A DNA stretch of 64,000 bases from Hymenobacter nitidus (GTDB lineage Bacteria; Bacteroidota; Bacteroidia; Cytophagales; Hymenobacteraceae): contig NZ_JAJADQ010000008.1 of assembly GCF_020447315.1 (NCBI RefSeq), positions 124,001-188,000 on the forward strand. Reading direction: 5' to 3'. This document shows positions 54,661-62,620 of the stretch, piece after piece. Every line of letters begins with the position of its first letter. Position 1 is the stretch's first letter. Position numbers and translations under genes: made by a program. Below the pieces are notes generated by a model. It saw only the letters and a list, made by a program, of their open reading frames with translations, had not been told where the DNA came from and did not search any database.

Positions 54661-55119
54661 ATGCAAGAACTGAGTCTGCCGCCTTTCGCGTACAAAGTTA
54701 CCCAATCCGGCGAAAATTTGCTAATCTGGGATATTCTGCGCCGCAAACAAGTGGTGCTGACGCCCGAAGAGTGGGTGCGCCAGCACGTGGTACACTACCT
54801 GATTGACCATCTGGGGTATCCGAAAAGCCTGCTGAGCCTGGAGCGGGGCCACGCCTACAACCAGCGCCAGAAGCGCACCGACCTCTGCGCCTTTGATGCT
54901 GCCGGCAAGCCCCTGCTGCTGGTGGAATGCAAACGGCCCTCGGTGCCCATTACGGCGGCCGTGGCCCACCAGGCAGCCACCTACAACCTAACCATCGGGG
55001 CCCCGCTGCTGCTGCTTACCAATGGCCTGGAGCACTACTGCTGGCGCGTCAACTTCGCCACGCGCACCAACGAGCGACTGGCCGCCATTCCGTCGTATGC
55101 CGACGCCGTGCGGGCCTGA
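54661..55119 (+). CDS. Orphan HsdR N-terminal-type (HSDR_N) protein
   Basis: 152 residues from the ATG at 54661 (a GTG one codon earlier is possible). Shows the PD-(D/E)XK-like fold region of type I restriction R subunits: EEWVRQHVVHYLIDHLGYPKSLLSLE, RTDLCAFDAAGKPLLLVECKRP (Asp, Glu-x-Lys) and TNGLEHYCWRV. No helicase, HsdM or HsdS gene is nearby, so it is a stand-alone nuclease-like domain, a form often seen in Bacteroidota. Function unknown; nuclease activity is plausible because Asp/Glu/Lys are kept. Confidence 0.87.
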   Translation: MQELSLPPFAYKVTQSGENLLIWDILRRKQVVLTPEEWVRQHVVHYLIDHLGYPKSLLSLERGHAYNQRQKRTDLCAFDAAGKPLLLVECKRPSVPITAAVAHQAATYNLTIGAPLLLLTNGLEHYCWRVNFATRTNERLAAIPSYADAVRA

Positions 55120-55243
55120 GCCAGAGCAGATTTATGCGGCGTCATAGAGTGGCTATCCGCCAATTTTTGTTCTTTCGCCTATGGGCGAACTGCCCCGGCT
55201 GGCGGGGGCCAATCGGCTGCTCTGACACGTATTCTTCGGGCTT

Positions 55244-57133
55244 ATGATGAATTCCGCCGCATCTGTGGGTAGCATGCCGTTTGAGCTGAGCCGGACTACG
55301 GCCGCCTTCGTGCTAAATGAGCGGGGGGAACTGCTGCACGCCACGGCCGGACTGGCCGAGTGGCTGGGCGAGCCGCCGGGGCAGTTCACGGAAGCTCGCC
55401 TGCTGGAGCTGCTGCGGCCCGCCGACCCCGCGCACACGCCGCCCCCGCTGGAGTACGCGGCATCTGGTGGCGTAGTGGGCTACAAGGTGCAGGTAGTGCT
55501 GCGGGGCGAAGTGCTGCTGCTCTGGGTGACGCTGCTGCCGCTGCCCGGGGTGGCGGGCCCCCGGGCAGGCGTGTACGGCCTGGTGAAGCCGGCCTCGTCC
55601 GATGCAGCGACCAACACGGCGCTGCTGGAACGGGAGCGGTACTTGTCCATCATCTTCAATAACATAGCCGACGTTACCTTCGTGCTGAACGTGGAGGCGG
55701 CCGGGCGCTACCGCTTCGGCTTCGTCAATCAGGCCTTCGAGAAAACCACCGGTCTGTCGGTCGAAAAAGTGGTGGGCAGCTACGTGCACGACATTATTCC
55801 GGAGCCCTCCCTATCGTTGGTGCTGGAAAAATACCACGAGGCCATTACCACTGGGCAGCGGGTCGTGTGGCTCGAAACTTCCCACTATCCCTCCGGCCGC
55901 GTCGTCGGCGAGGTCAGCGTGACGCCCGTGGTAGATGATACGGGTACCTGCCACCGGCTGGTGGGCATCGTGCACGACCAGACCCAGCAGAAGGAGGCGG
56001 AAGAAGAGCTGGTGGCCAGCAACGAGCGGTTTCATTTCGCGCTGAAGGCTACCACCGACGCCCTCTACGACTGGAGTGTAGTCGCCGACACGCTGCTCTG
56101 GGGGGAGGGCTTCGAGACGCTGTTTGGCTATCAGCTGCCCCATAATCCCACCCCGTTTGATTATTGGGGCGACAAAGTGCACCCCGAAGACTACCAGCGC
56201 GTGGTAGCCGGCCTGCGCAAAATAGCGCTGGCCACCGACACCTTTTTCTGGCAGAAAGAGTACCGCTTTGCCCGCGCCGATGGCTCCTGGGCCGTGGTAT
56301 TCGACCGGGGCTACCTGCTGCGCGACGAGCAAGGCCAGCCCGTGCGCATGATTGGGGCCATGCAGGACATCACCGAGCGCCGGGAGGCTGAGGAATTGCA
56401 GCAGCAGATGGCGCGGAAGCTGCTAACCCAGTACACCGACCTGCAGCAGTTCACCTACATCGTGTCGCACAACCTGCGGGCCCCGCTGGCTAATGCCCTG
56501 GGCTTTGCCAACCTGCTCACCCGCGTTGATAAGCAGTCCACTGTCTTCGACGACTCGCTGAAAAACCTGCAAACCAGCCTGCAGAAGCTGGATGGCGTGC
56601 TCACCGACGTCAACGGTATTCTATCGGTGCGCGACCGTCAGCATGGCTACCGGCCCGAGCCCGTGGCCCTGGCTGCGGTATGCCGACAGGCGCTGCATGG
56701 CCTGGAGGAGCTACTGCGCGAGTGTGGCGGTCAGCTGCACATCGATATTCCGCCCGAACTGCGCATACTGGGCAGCCGGGCCTATTTCCACAGTATCTTC
56801 CACAACCTGATTTCCAACGCCATCAAATACCGGTCGGATGCGCGGCCCCTGCAGATTAACATTTCGGCCACCACCAGTCCGGCACAGGATACCACTATTG
56901 TGGTGGCCGATAATGGCCTGGGCTTCGACCAGGAGCAGGCCGGCGACAACCTGTTTCAGCTCTACCGGCGCTTCCACCCCGACAAACCCGGCCGTGGTAT
57001 CGGCCTGTTTCTGGTGAAGGCCCACGTCGAATCGATGCACGGACAGGTTACCGTAGAAAGCCGAGTAAACGAGGGAACCCAATTTATTCTCTACTTTAGC
57101 CTATATGCCGCTGATGAAAACCTACCTGATTGA
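55244..57133 (+). CDS. PAS-domain sensor histidine kinase
   Basis: 629 residues. Three PAS/PAC regions (about 15-120, 130-255, 260-385; ends such as VGIVHDQTQQKEAEEEL and IGAMQDITERREAEEL) precede a dimerisation/phosphoacceptor domain with FTYIVSHNLRAPLANALGFA (His about 408) and an HATPase domain with VVADNGLGFD and GRGIGLFLVK. No membrane segment. Overlaps the following response-regulator gene by 29 bp, so they form a two-component pair. Signal unknown. Confidence 0.93.
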   Translation: MMNSAASVGSMPFELSRTTAAFVLNERGELLHATAGLAEWLGEPPGQFTEARLLELLRPADPAHTPPPLEYAASGGVVGYKVQVVLRGEVLLLWVTLLPLPGVAGPRAGVYGLVKPASSDAATNTALLERERYLSIIFNNIADVTFVLNVEAAGRYRFGFVNQAFEKTTGLSVEKVVGSYVHDIIPEPSLSLVLEKYHEAITTGQRVVWLETSHYPSGRVVGEVSVTPVVDDTGTCHRLVGIVHDQTQQKEAEEELVASNERFHFALKATTDALYDWSVVADTLLWGEGFETLFGYQLPHNPTPFDYWGDKVHPEDYQRVVAGLRKIALATDTFFWQKEYRFARADGSWAVVFDRGYLLRDEQGQPVRMIGAMQDITERREAEELQQQMARKLLTQYTDLQQFTYIVSHNLRAPLANALGFANLLTRVDKQSTVFDDSLKNLQTSLQKLDGVLTDVNGILSVRDRQHGYRPEPVALAAVCRQALHGLEELLRECGGQLHIDIPPELRILGSRAYFHSIFHNLISNAIKYRSDARPLQINISATTSPAQDTTIVVADNGLGFDQEQAGDNLFQLYRRFHPDKPGRGIGLFLVKAHVESMHGQVTVESRVNEGTQFILYFSLYAADENLPD

Positions 57134-57515
57134 CGACGACGACCTTGGTATCTACCTCACCGAGCAGTTGTTGCGCGCCGAAGGGTTTTCGAACACCATT
57201 TGCACGTTTCAGTCGGCCACCGAGGCGCTGGCGGTGCTGATGCGGGAAAAGGATGCGGCGGCGCCAACGGTGGTTTTTCTGGACCTGAACATGCCGCTGA
57301 TGAACGGCTGGCAGTTTCTGGATGCGCTGGCGCCCTACCGGGAGGAGCTGCGCGGCCACTGCCACATCTACATTCTCACGTCTTCCCTGGCTCTGGCCGA
57401 CCTGGAAAGATCCAGGGAATACGAGCTGGTGTCGGGCCTGATTCACAAGCCGATAGACAGGGGAGAAATCCGCGCTATTCAGTCGCAGCTAGTGAACGAG
57501 GCCGGCCAGGAGTAG
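57105..57515 (+). CDS. Single-domain response regulator
   Basis: 136 residues of receiver domain only: acidic pocket YLIDDDDLGIY, phospho-acceptor Asp in VVFLDLNMPLMNGWQFL, and Thr/Ser-Lys switch region ILTSSLALAD and LIHKPID. No output domain. Gene overlaps the kinase in another frame, so the two are translated together. Works probably through protein contacts. Confidence 0.94.
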   Translation: MPLMKTYLIDDDDLGIYLTEQLLRAEGFSNTICTFQSATEALAVLMREKDAAAPTVVFLDLNMPLMNGWQFLDALAPYREELRGHCHIYILTSSLALADLERSREYELVSGLIHKPIDRGEIRAIQSQLVNEAGQE

Positions 57516-57535
57516 GGCCAGCGGCGGCAACAGCC

Positions 57536-59440
57536 TTAATATTTGTAGAGGGAGTTGTCGAGCAGGCCGTTGGTGAACAGCTGCAGGCAGGCCTTCAGCT
57601 CGTCGCCGTACTGCTTGAGCTTGCGCGGGTCAGGATTCCGGAGCGGCTCGGCCGGCATGCTGTGGGTTTGGTAGGGGTAGAGGCGCACCTCGTTGGTGGC
57701 CGTCAGCTCCGTCACGAAGTCGCGGTGCACCAGAAAGTGGGAGTTGTCGCGCAGAAAAATGGCCCGCCCCGTGGTGGTCGAATCAAACACCGAATAGCCA
57801 AAGGGCAGCAGCTGCTGGTCGGCCCGAATTCCCAGGTAATCCACCACCGTCGGCGTCACGTCGGCCTGCTGGGTGATGCGGTGCACGTCGGCGGCGGGCA
57901 GCGGTCCGCCGGGGCGGTAGAGCAGCAGCGGCGTTTTGAAGGAGCCCAGCACGTTCTGGTACTCGGGGCGCAGGGTCTGGGAGGTGTGGTCGGCCAGCAG
58001 AATAAACAGCGTGCGGTTAAACCAGGGCTGCTTGGCGGCTTCCTTGAAAAACTGCCCCAGGGCGAAATCGGTGTAGCCGATGGAGGCGTGAATGGGCAGC
58101 TCACCGGCCGCGAACTTGCCTTGGTACTTGGCCGGTACCGGGAACGGCTCGTGGGAAGTCAGGGTGAAGACCGTGGACAGGAATGGCTCCTGCTGCTTGC
58201 TCAGCTCCCGGGCAAAGTACTGCAGGTAGGGCTCGTCGAAAATGCCCCAGTGCCCGTCGTAATCCGGGCTTTTAGCCCCGCCGGGGTATTCGTTCAGCCC
58301 GAAATAGCGCTGCATTCCCGCCATGCCGGCAAAAGTGTTGAAGCCCATCGTACCGTTCTGGGCCCCGTGAAACACGGAGGTAGCGTAGCCGTGGCGGCCC
58401 AGCAGCTCACCCAGGCCGTGCAGCTCGTCGGTCTGGAACTTGGAGGTGATAAAGGAGCTTTCCATCAAACCCGGCAAACCCGCCAGCACCGCCGGCAACG
58501 CCTCGATGGAGCGGCGCCCGTTGGCGTAATGCTCCCGAAACAGCAGGCCCTTGGCGGCCAGCGAATCGAAGAAGGGTGTGTAGCCCTTGCCGCCATTTTC
58601 GATGCCGTTGTATTCGGAGGAAAAGCTTTCCACCAGCAGAATCACCACGTTGTCGCGCGGGGCCGCAGGGCGTGGGGCCGGCTTATGAATGGCCAGTGCC
58701 GCCCGCAGTGCCTCAGCCGACGGGAAGTGCTGGCGCCGCTCCAGCGGCTGGTAGCCGAAGCTTTTCTGGAACGTAAAGGTGCTGTTCAGCGCCACGTGCC
58801 CCAGAATCGGGGGGGAGGTCTGCATGAAGGCGTGGCCGGTGCGCAGGGGTTTCAATTGCAGGCCGCCCCGGATGCCCAGCACGGTAAGCGCGGCCAGCAT
58901 CAGCACTTCCAGAACAGGACGGGCAAAGCGCCGGATGGTGCGTGGCTCCTGGGCGTAGTACTCCGCATCCCGGGCCGTGGGCAGTGGATAGAAATACCAC
59001 AGCAGCCCAAACAGCACGCAAAACGGGAGCAGCAGAAACCAGTAGTGCCCCACCAGCTGCCCGGCCTGCCGCTGAATGTCGCCGGTGATGGTAAATAACT
59101 CGTCGGAGGTGCGGCGCCCGATAAACTTGAAGTAGACGCTGTCGATGATGTTGACGGCCAGGGCCGGGGCATTCAGCACTAGGAACACCCCCCGCAGGGC
59201 CCGTTGCCAGCTGCGCCCGAATGCCGGTATCAGGGACAGCAGCAAAAACGGCGTATTCAGCAGCAGGATGGCCGAAATATCAAACCGGAAGCCGTGCCAG
59301 AACGCCCACAAGACCTGGCTGGTGCTGGCCTCCAGAAATGCTTCCCGATTGGCCAGGTAAAAGCCTAGGCGCAAGAACACGTAGGCCGCCATCAGCAACG
59401 AGAGGCGGCGCAGCAGCAGACGCAACAGCGGGGGAATCAT
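57536..59440 (-). CDS. LTA-synthase-like membrane sulfatase/phosphoglycerol transferase
   Basis: 634 residues: about five N-terminal membrane helices (to about residue 165) and a sulfatase-type domain outside the membrane (from about 260: NVVILLVESFSSEYNG, GLPGLMESSFITSKFQTDELHGLGELL, HGAQNGTMGFNTFAGMAG, GHWGIFDEPYL, FILLADHTS). The family transfers phosphoglycerol or similar groups to envelope polymers. Gram-negative members have little-known targets. Ends convergently with the response regulator. The next upstream gene lies 15 bp away and should be co-transcribed. Confidence 0.9.
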   Translation of the reverse strand: MIPPLLRLLLRRLSLLMAAYVFLRLGFYLANREAFLEASTSQVLWAFWHGFRFDISAILLLNTPFLLLSLIPAFGRSWQRALRGVFLVLNAPALAVNIIDSVYFKFIGRRTSDELFTITGDIQRQAGQLVGHYWFLLLPFCVLFGLLWYFYPLPTARDAEYYAQEPRTIRRFARPVLEVLMLAALTVLGIRGGLQLKPLRTGHAFMQTSPPILGHVALNSTFTFQKSFGYQPLERRQHFPSAEALRAALAIHKPAPRPAAPRDNVVILLVESFSSEYNGIENGGKGYTPFFDSLAAKGLLFREHYANGRRSIEALPAVLAGLPGLMESSFITSKFQTDELHGLGELLGRHGYATSVFHGAQNGTMGFNTFAGMAGMQRYFGLNEYPGGAKSPDYDGHWGIFDEPYLQYFARELSKQQEPFLSTVFTLTSHEPFPVPAKYQGKFAAGELPIHASIGYTDFALGQFFKEAAKQPWFNRTLFILLADHTSQTLRPEYQNVLGSFKTPLLLYRPGGPLPAADVHRITQQADVTPTVVDYLGIRADQQLLPFGYSVFDSTTTGRAIFLRDNSHFLVHRDFVTELTATNEVRLYPYQTHSMPAEPLRNPDPRKLKQYGDELKACLQLFTNGLLDNSLYKY

Positions 59441-59455
59441 GCGGGCGAAGAAACG

Positions 59456-60058
59456 TTAATCCTGACTGGGCTTGAGGTGAACGCGCTGTCCGCTGGGCAA
59501 GTCCTTGATCTGGCGGTAGAAGTCGGCCAGCCAGGCCAGGCGCTCGGCTACGGGCTGCAGCTTCAGGCGCGGCTTGTTGGCGGCCGAGGCAATGCACACC
59601 GGCGGGTACAGGCTCAGCAGCTGGCCGGGCTGCAACGCGCCGCCCCGCTGCTGAAAGCCGCGCAACGGCTCCATGCCCAGGGCGTCGAGCGGAAACTTCT
59701 CAATGCCGAACAGGAAGTGCTTGAAGTCGACTTCCAGATCGGCTAGTTCGCCAGTTTCGGTGTCCAGAAACAGCACCGCGTCGCCGCGTAGCAGGAACTG
59801 GTTGCCCACGCAGTCCTGGGCAAAGGGAATGTCGGTTTCCAGCACGGCCTCGTAGGTGCGCCAGAAGGCCGTGTCGCCCTGCCAAACGGGGTGCAGGGCG
59901 TGCCAGGCCGGCTCGCTCACGCAGCCCCGGATATGGAGCCCGCCGAAGTAAGCCACCACGCCGTTCTGCTCGCGCAAAAAAGCCTGCAGGTAGGAGGGAA
60001 GCCGGGCAAAGCTTACTAGGTCGGTCAGCTCGCCGCCGGTATACAGAATTCCTTTCAT
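59456..60058 (-). CDS. Uncharacterised protein, possibly SMI1/KNR4-like
   Basis: 200 residues, no signal. Pattern LPSYLQAFLREQNGVVAYFGG, then IPFAQDCVGNQFLLRGDAV and FLDTETGELADLEVDFKHFLFG, resembles the SMI1/KNR4 fold found in toxin-immunity and cell-wall proteins. No toxin gene is close by. Overlaps nothing; co-directional with and 15 bp before the LTA-synthase-like gene. Confidence 0.7.
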   Translation of the reverse strand: MKGILYTGGELTDLVSFARLPSYLQAFLREQNGVVAYFGGLHIRGCVSEPAWHALHPVWQGDTAFWRTYEAVLETDIPFAQDCVGNQFLLRGDAVLFLDTETGELADLEVDFKHFLFGIEKFPLDALGMEPLRGFQQRGGALQPGQLLSLYPPVCIASAANKPRLKLQPVAERLAWLADFYRQIKDLPSGQRVHLKPSQD

Positions 60059-60070
60059 GGAGTACGTTAC

Positions 60071-60107
60071 AAAAAAGCCTTCCCGACGGTTAGATCGGGA
60101 AGGCTTG
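60071..60107 (-). terminator. Terminator downstream of alanine dehydrogenase
   Basis: AAGCCTTCCCGA pairs with TCGGGAAGGCTT; leftward T-run follows. Located just before the ATG of the SMI1-like gene. Confidence 0.9.
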
Positions 60108-60125
60108 TTTTGCTTAAAACTTAAC

Positions 60126-61253
60126 TTAGGCGTGCGCTGCTTCCAGTACGGAATCCACGCTTACCAGCGGCAGGTTCCAGGCTTCAGCTACACCGGGGTA
60201 CACCACTTCGCCGTGCACCACGTTCAGGCCCAGGCGCAGCGAGGCGTCGCGGCGGCAGGCTTCCTGCCAGCCCAGGTTGGCCAGCTTTACGGCGTAGGGC
60301 AGCGTAGCGTTGGTCAGCGCCAGGGTAGAGGTGTAAGGTACCGCGCCCGGCATGTTGGCCACGCAGTAGTGCACGATGTCGTCGATGATGTAGGTCGGGT
60401 TTTCGTGGGTCGTCGGCTTGCAGGTTTCGATGCAGCCGCCCTGGTCCACGGCCACGTCCACGAGCACGGTGCCGGGGCGCATGGTCTTGAGCATGTCGCG
60501 GGTAATCAGGTGGGGAGCCTTGGCGCCGGGAATCAGCACGGCGCCCACCACGAGGTCAGCAGTTTTGATGGCTTCGCGGATGTTGTACTCGTTCGAGTAC
60601 TGCGTCACCACGTTCTTGGGCATGAAGTCGTCCAGCTCGCGCAGACGGGTCAGGCTGATGTCCATGATGGTTACCTGCGCACCTAAGCCAGCGGCTACTT
60701 TGGCGGCCTGCGTGCCCACGATGCCACCACCGAGTACTACCACGTTGGCGGGCTTCACGCCGGGTACGCCGCCGAGCAGAATGCCGCGGCCTTTCAGGGG
60801 TTTCTCCAGGTACTTGGCGCCTTCCTGCGGAGCCATGCGGCCGGCCACTTCACTCATCGGAATGAGCAGGGGCAGGGCGCGCGAGGGCAGCTCCACGGTT
60901 TCGTAGGCGAGGCACACGGCCTTGCGCTCAATCATGGCGTGGGTCAGCTCTTCACCGGAGGCAAAGTGGAAATAGGTGAACAACAGCTGGTTTTCCTTGA
61001 TGAGCGGGTACTCCGAGGCAATCGGCTCCTTCACCTTCACAATCATTTCAGCCTTGGCATACACTTCCTCGATGGTGGCGAGGATGGTGGCACCGGCCTG
61101 CTCATACTCGGCATCCGGAAAACCGCTGCCTTCGCCGGCAGTAGCCTGCACGAATACCTCGTGGCCATGCTTGCGGAATTCGGCTACGCCAGCAGGGGTG
61201 AGGCCGACACGGTTTTCGTTGTTTTTGATTTCTTTCGGTACGCCGATGATCAT
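60126..61253 (-). CDS. ald: Alanine dehydrogenase
   Basis: Converts L-alanine to pyruvate and ammonia with NAD; cytoplasmic. 375 residues from the ATG at 61253 (MIIGVPKEIKNNENRVGLTP), the conserved start of the family; 34 extra upstream codons overlap the promoter. Also seen: VKVKEPIASEY, the Rossmann motif VVVLGGGIVGTQAAKVAAGLGA and VDVAVDQGGCIET. A TATCTTTG box lies about 50 bp upstream. Confidence 0.96.
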   Translation of the reverse strand: MIIGVPKEIKNNENRVGLTPAGVAEFRKHGHEVFVQATAGEGSGFPDAEYEQAGATILATIEEVYAKAEMIVKVKEPIASEYPLIKENQLLFTYFHFASGEELTHAMIERKAVCLAYETVELPSRALPLLIPMSEVAGRMAPQEGAKYLEKPLKGRGILLGGVPGVKPANVVVLGGGIVGTQAAKVAAGLGAQVTIMDISLTRLRELDDFMPKNVVTQYSNEYNIREAIKTADLVVGAVLIPGAKAPHLITRDMLKTMRPGTVLVDVAVDQGGCIETCKPTTHENPTYIIDDIVHYCVANMPGAVPYTSTLALTNATLPYAVKLANLGWQEACRRDASLRLGLNVVHGEVVYPGVAEAWNLPLVSVDSVLEAAHA

Positions 61254-61302
61254 GGCAGAAACTAAGGTGGGGGTGGAGGAATACACTTGCTGAAAACGGC
61301 CG

Positions 61303-61310
61303 CAAAGATA
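61303..61310 (-). promoter_or_regulatory. -7 box of ald
   Basis: TATCTTTG on the minus strand, full match to TAnnTTTG, 50 bp before the ald start. Confidence 0.55.
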
Positions 61311-61621
61311 CAAAAGAAGCCGGCTTCGATGGGTGTAAAATGCGGCTATTGACAAGGAAGGTTCCGCCGGGTTGCATTAATGGCGAATCAGCCGCCTGCC
61401 TTTCTTATCTGTTTACCCTGTCATCCTTCCTCCGGCGCACGCAAAGTGAAGCACGCTGCTCCTCTGGTTTATAAAAGATGAACAAATGCAAAAAGCCCTT
61501 TGCCATGTAGTGGCAAAGGGCTTTTTGCATTGAATGAAGTTTGGCAGAACAAGGAAGAAGTCACTTCTTCACGCTCAGCTTCAGACCAGATGACGGTTGA
61601 GAAAGAAGCCCTGCTTCCGGT
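61311..61621. other. Gap between ald and the DUF1573 gene
   Basis: No gene seen. Holds upstream ald promoter DNA and the terminator at 61487-61529. Confidence 0.6.
61487..61529. terminator. Terminator between the DUF1573 gene and ald
   Basis: TGCAAAAAGCCCTTTGCCA and its exact complement form a 19-bp stem with a TGTAG loop; A- and T-runs make it usable in both directions. Most likely it ends the leftward DUF1573 transcript, about 95 bp past its stop codon. Confidence 0.9.
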
Positions 61622-62404
61622 TTATTTAAACGGTACGGCTACGCCACTCTCCTTCACCATGCTGGCCGCGTTCAGGTCGCGCACCACATTGGCTTTCAGC
61701 GTGAGCTTGGTGTCGCCGTTCAGGTCGTTGGAGCTGATGGTTACCACATCGGCCATCTTGCCGACCTGGCGCTGGCCGTAAATCAGCTCGATGGTGCTGC
61801 TCTGGCCGGCCTTGATGGTTGGAGGCGTGGTTTTGTAGCCCACGCAGTTGCAGCCCGAGGTGAGCGTGCCGAGCACCAGATCCTGTTTGCCCGTGTTCTT
61901 CACCGTGAACTTGGCCACTGGCTGCTGGCCGGCTTCCATCTTGCCGAAATCGTGGGTGGTGCGGTCCAGCACCAGGCGGGGCGACTGCGCCAGCTGGGCC
62001 GGCGTCAGGGTGGCCTTCACCTCGTCCTTGTTCAGCACGTTGCCTTTGATGGTCAGCACCGAGCTGGGCGTGGCGGCGTTGCTGGTCACGGTCACAGTCT
62101 TGTTGAAGATGCCGGGGCGGCCGGCGCTGCTGTACATGGCCTTGATGATGCCGTTCTTGCCGGGCAGCACGGGCGTTTTGGTCCAGTCGGGGGTGGTGCA
62201 GCCGCAGCTGGCCTGCACGTTGGCAATGATAATGGGCTGGTTGCCGGTGTTCTTGAACTTAAACTCGTGCGTGGCCATCGTGCCCTCAGCCACGTTGCCG
62301 AAGTCGTGCGTTTCTTTCTCGAAGGTCATCACGCCCTGGGCACGCGCCCCCAGCTGAGCCAGGCCGAGCACTGCGGCCAGGAAAAAAGAGACAAGGTTTT
62401 TCAT
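61622..62404 (-). CDS. Exported protein with two DUF1573 domains
   Basis: 260 residues with signal peptide (about 1-22, ending GARAQ). Two immunoglobulin-like DUF1573 repeats: about 25-120 (ETHDFGNVAEGTMATHEFKFKNTG; CGCTTPDW) and about 148-245 (TTHDFGKMEAGQQPVAKFTVKNTG; CNCVGY). Common and often abundant in Bacteroidota, thought to be periplasmic or surface; function unknown. Confidence 0.92.
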   Translation of the reverse strand: MKNLVSFFLAAVLGLAQLGARAQGVMTFEKETHDFGNVAEGTMATHEFKFKNTGNQPIIIANVQASCGCTTPDWTKTPVLPGKNGIIKAMYSSAGRPGIFNKTVTVTSNAATPSSVLTIKGNVLNKDEVKATLTPAQLAQSPRLVLDRTTHDFGKMEAGQQPVAKFTVKNTGKQDLVLGTLTSGCNCVGYKTTPPTIKAGQSSTIELIYGQRQVGKMADVVTISSNDLNGDTKLTLKANVVRDLNAASMVKESGVAVPFK

Positions 62405-62465
62405 AGGAGGAAGTAGAATAAATACGAATCAGGTGAAACAGCCGGCCGCCAGGCTCTCTGTAACC

Positions 62466-62473
62466 CAAAGATA
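62466..62473 (-). promoter_or_regulatory. -7 box of the DUF1573 gene
   Basis: TATCTTTG on the minus strand, about 60 bp before the ATG at 62404. Confidence 0.5.
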
Positions 62474-62540
62474 GACAAAAACGCGCCTGTTGCGTAGGGG
62501 TGGCAAAAAGCTGCCTCGTGAAAGCTCGCGCCCAAATCCG

Positions 62541-62548
62541 TACTTTTG
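62541..62548 (+). promoter_or_regulatory. -7 box of the E1 dehydrogenase gene
   Basis: TACTTTTG, full match to TAnnTTTG, about 72 bp before the ATG at 62621. Confidence 0.5.
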
Positions 62549-62620
62549 CGGGCCGGCTTCCGTGCGGGCCTTTTCCCACCCGATTTTTCTGCCTCTAATT
62601 CCCGCCTACTTCCTTTCTAT

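Noticed and set aside
54661..55119. Restriction-modification system
   Set aside because: Only the HsdR N-terminal domain is present; no helicase, methylase or specificity gene lies nearby.
57200..59098. 632-codon frame antisense to the LTA-synthase-like gene
   Set aside because: Composition typical of an antisense shadow; sulfatase motifs support the minus-strand gene.
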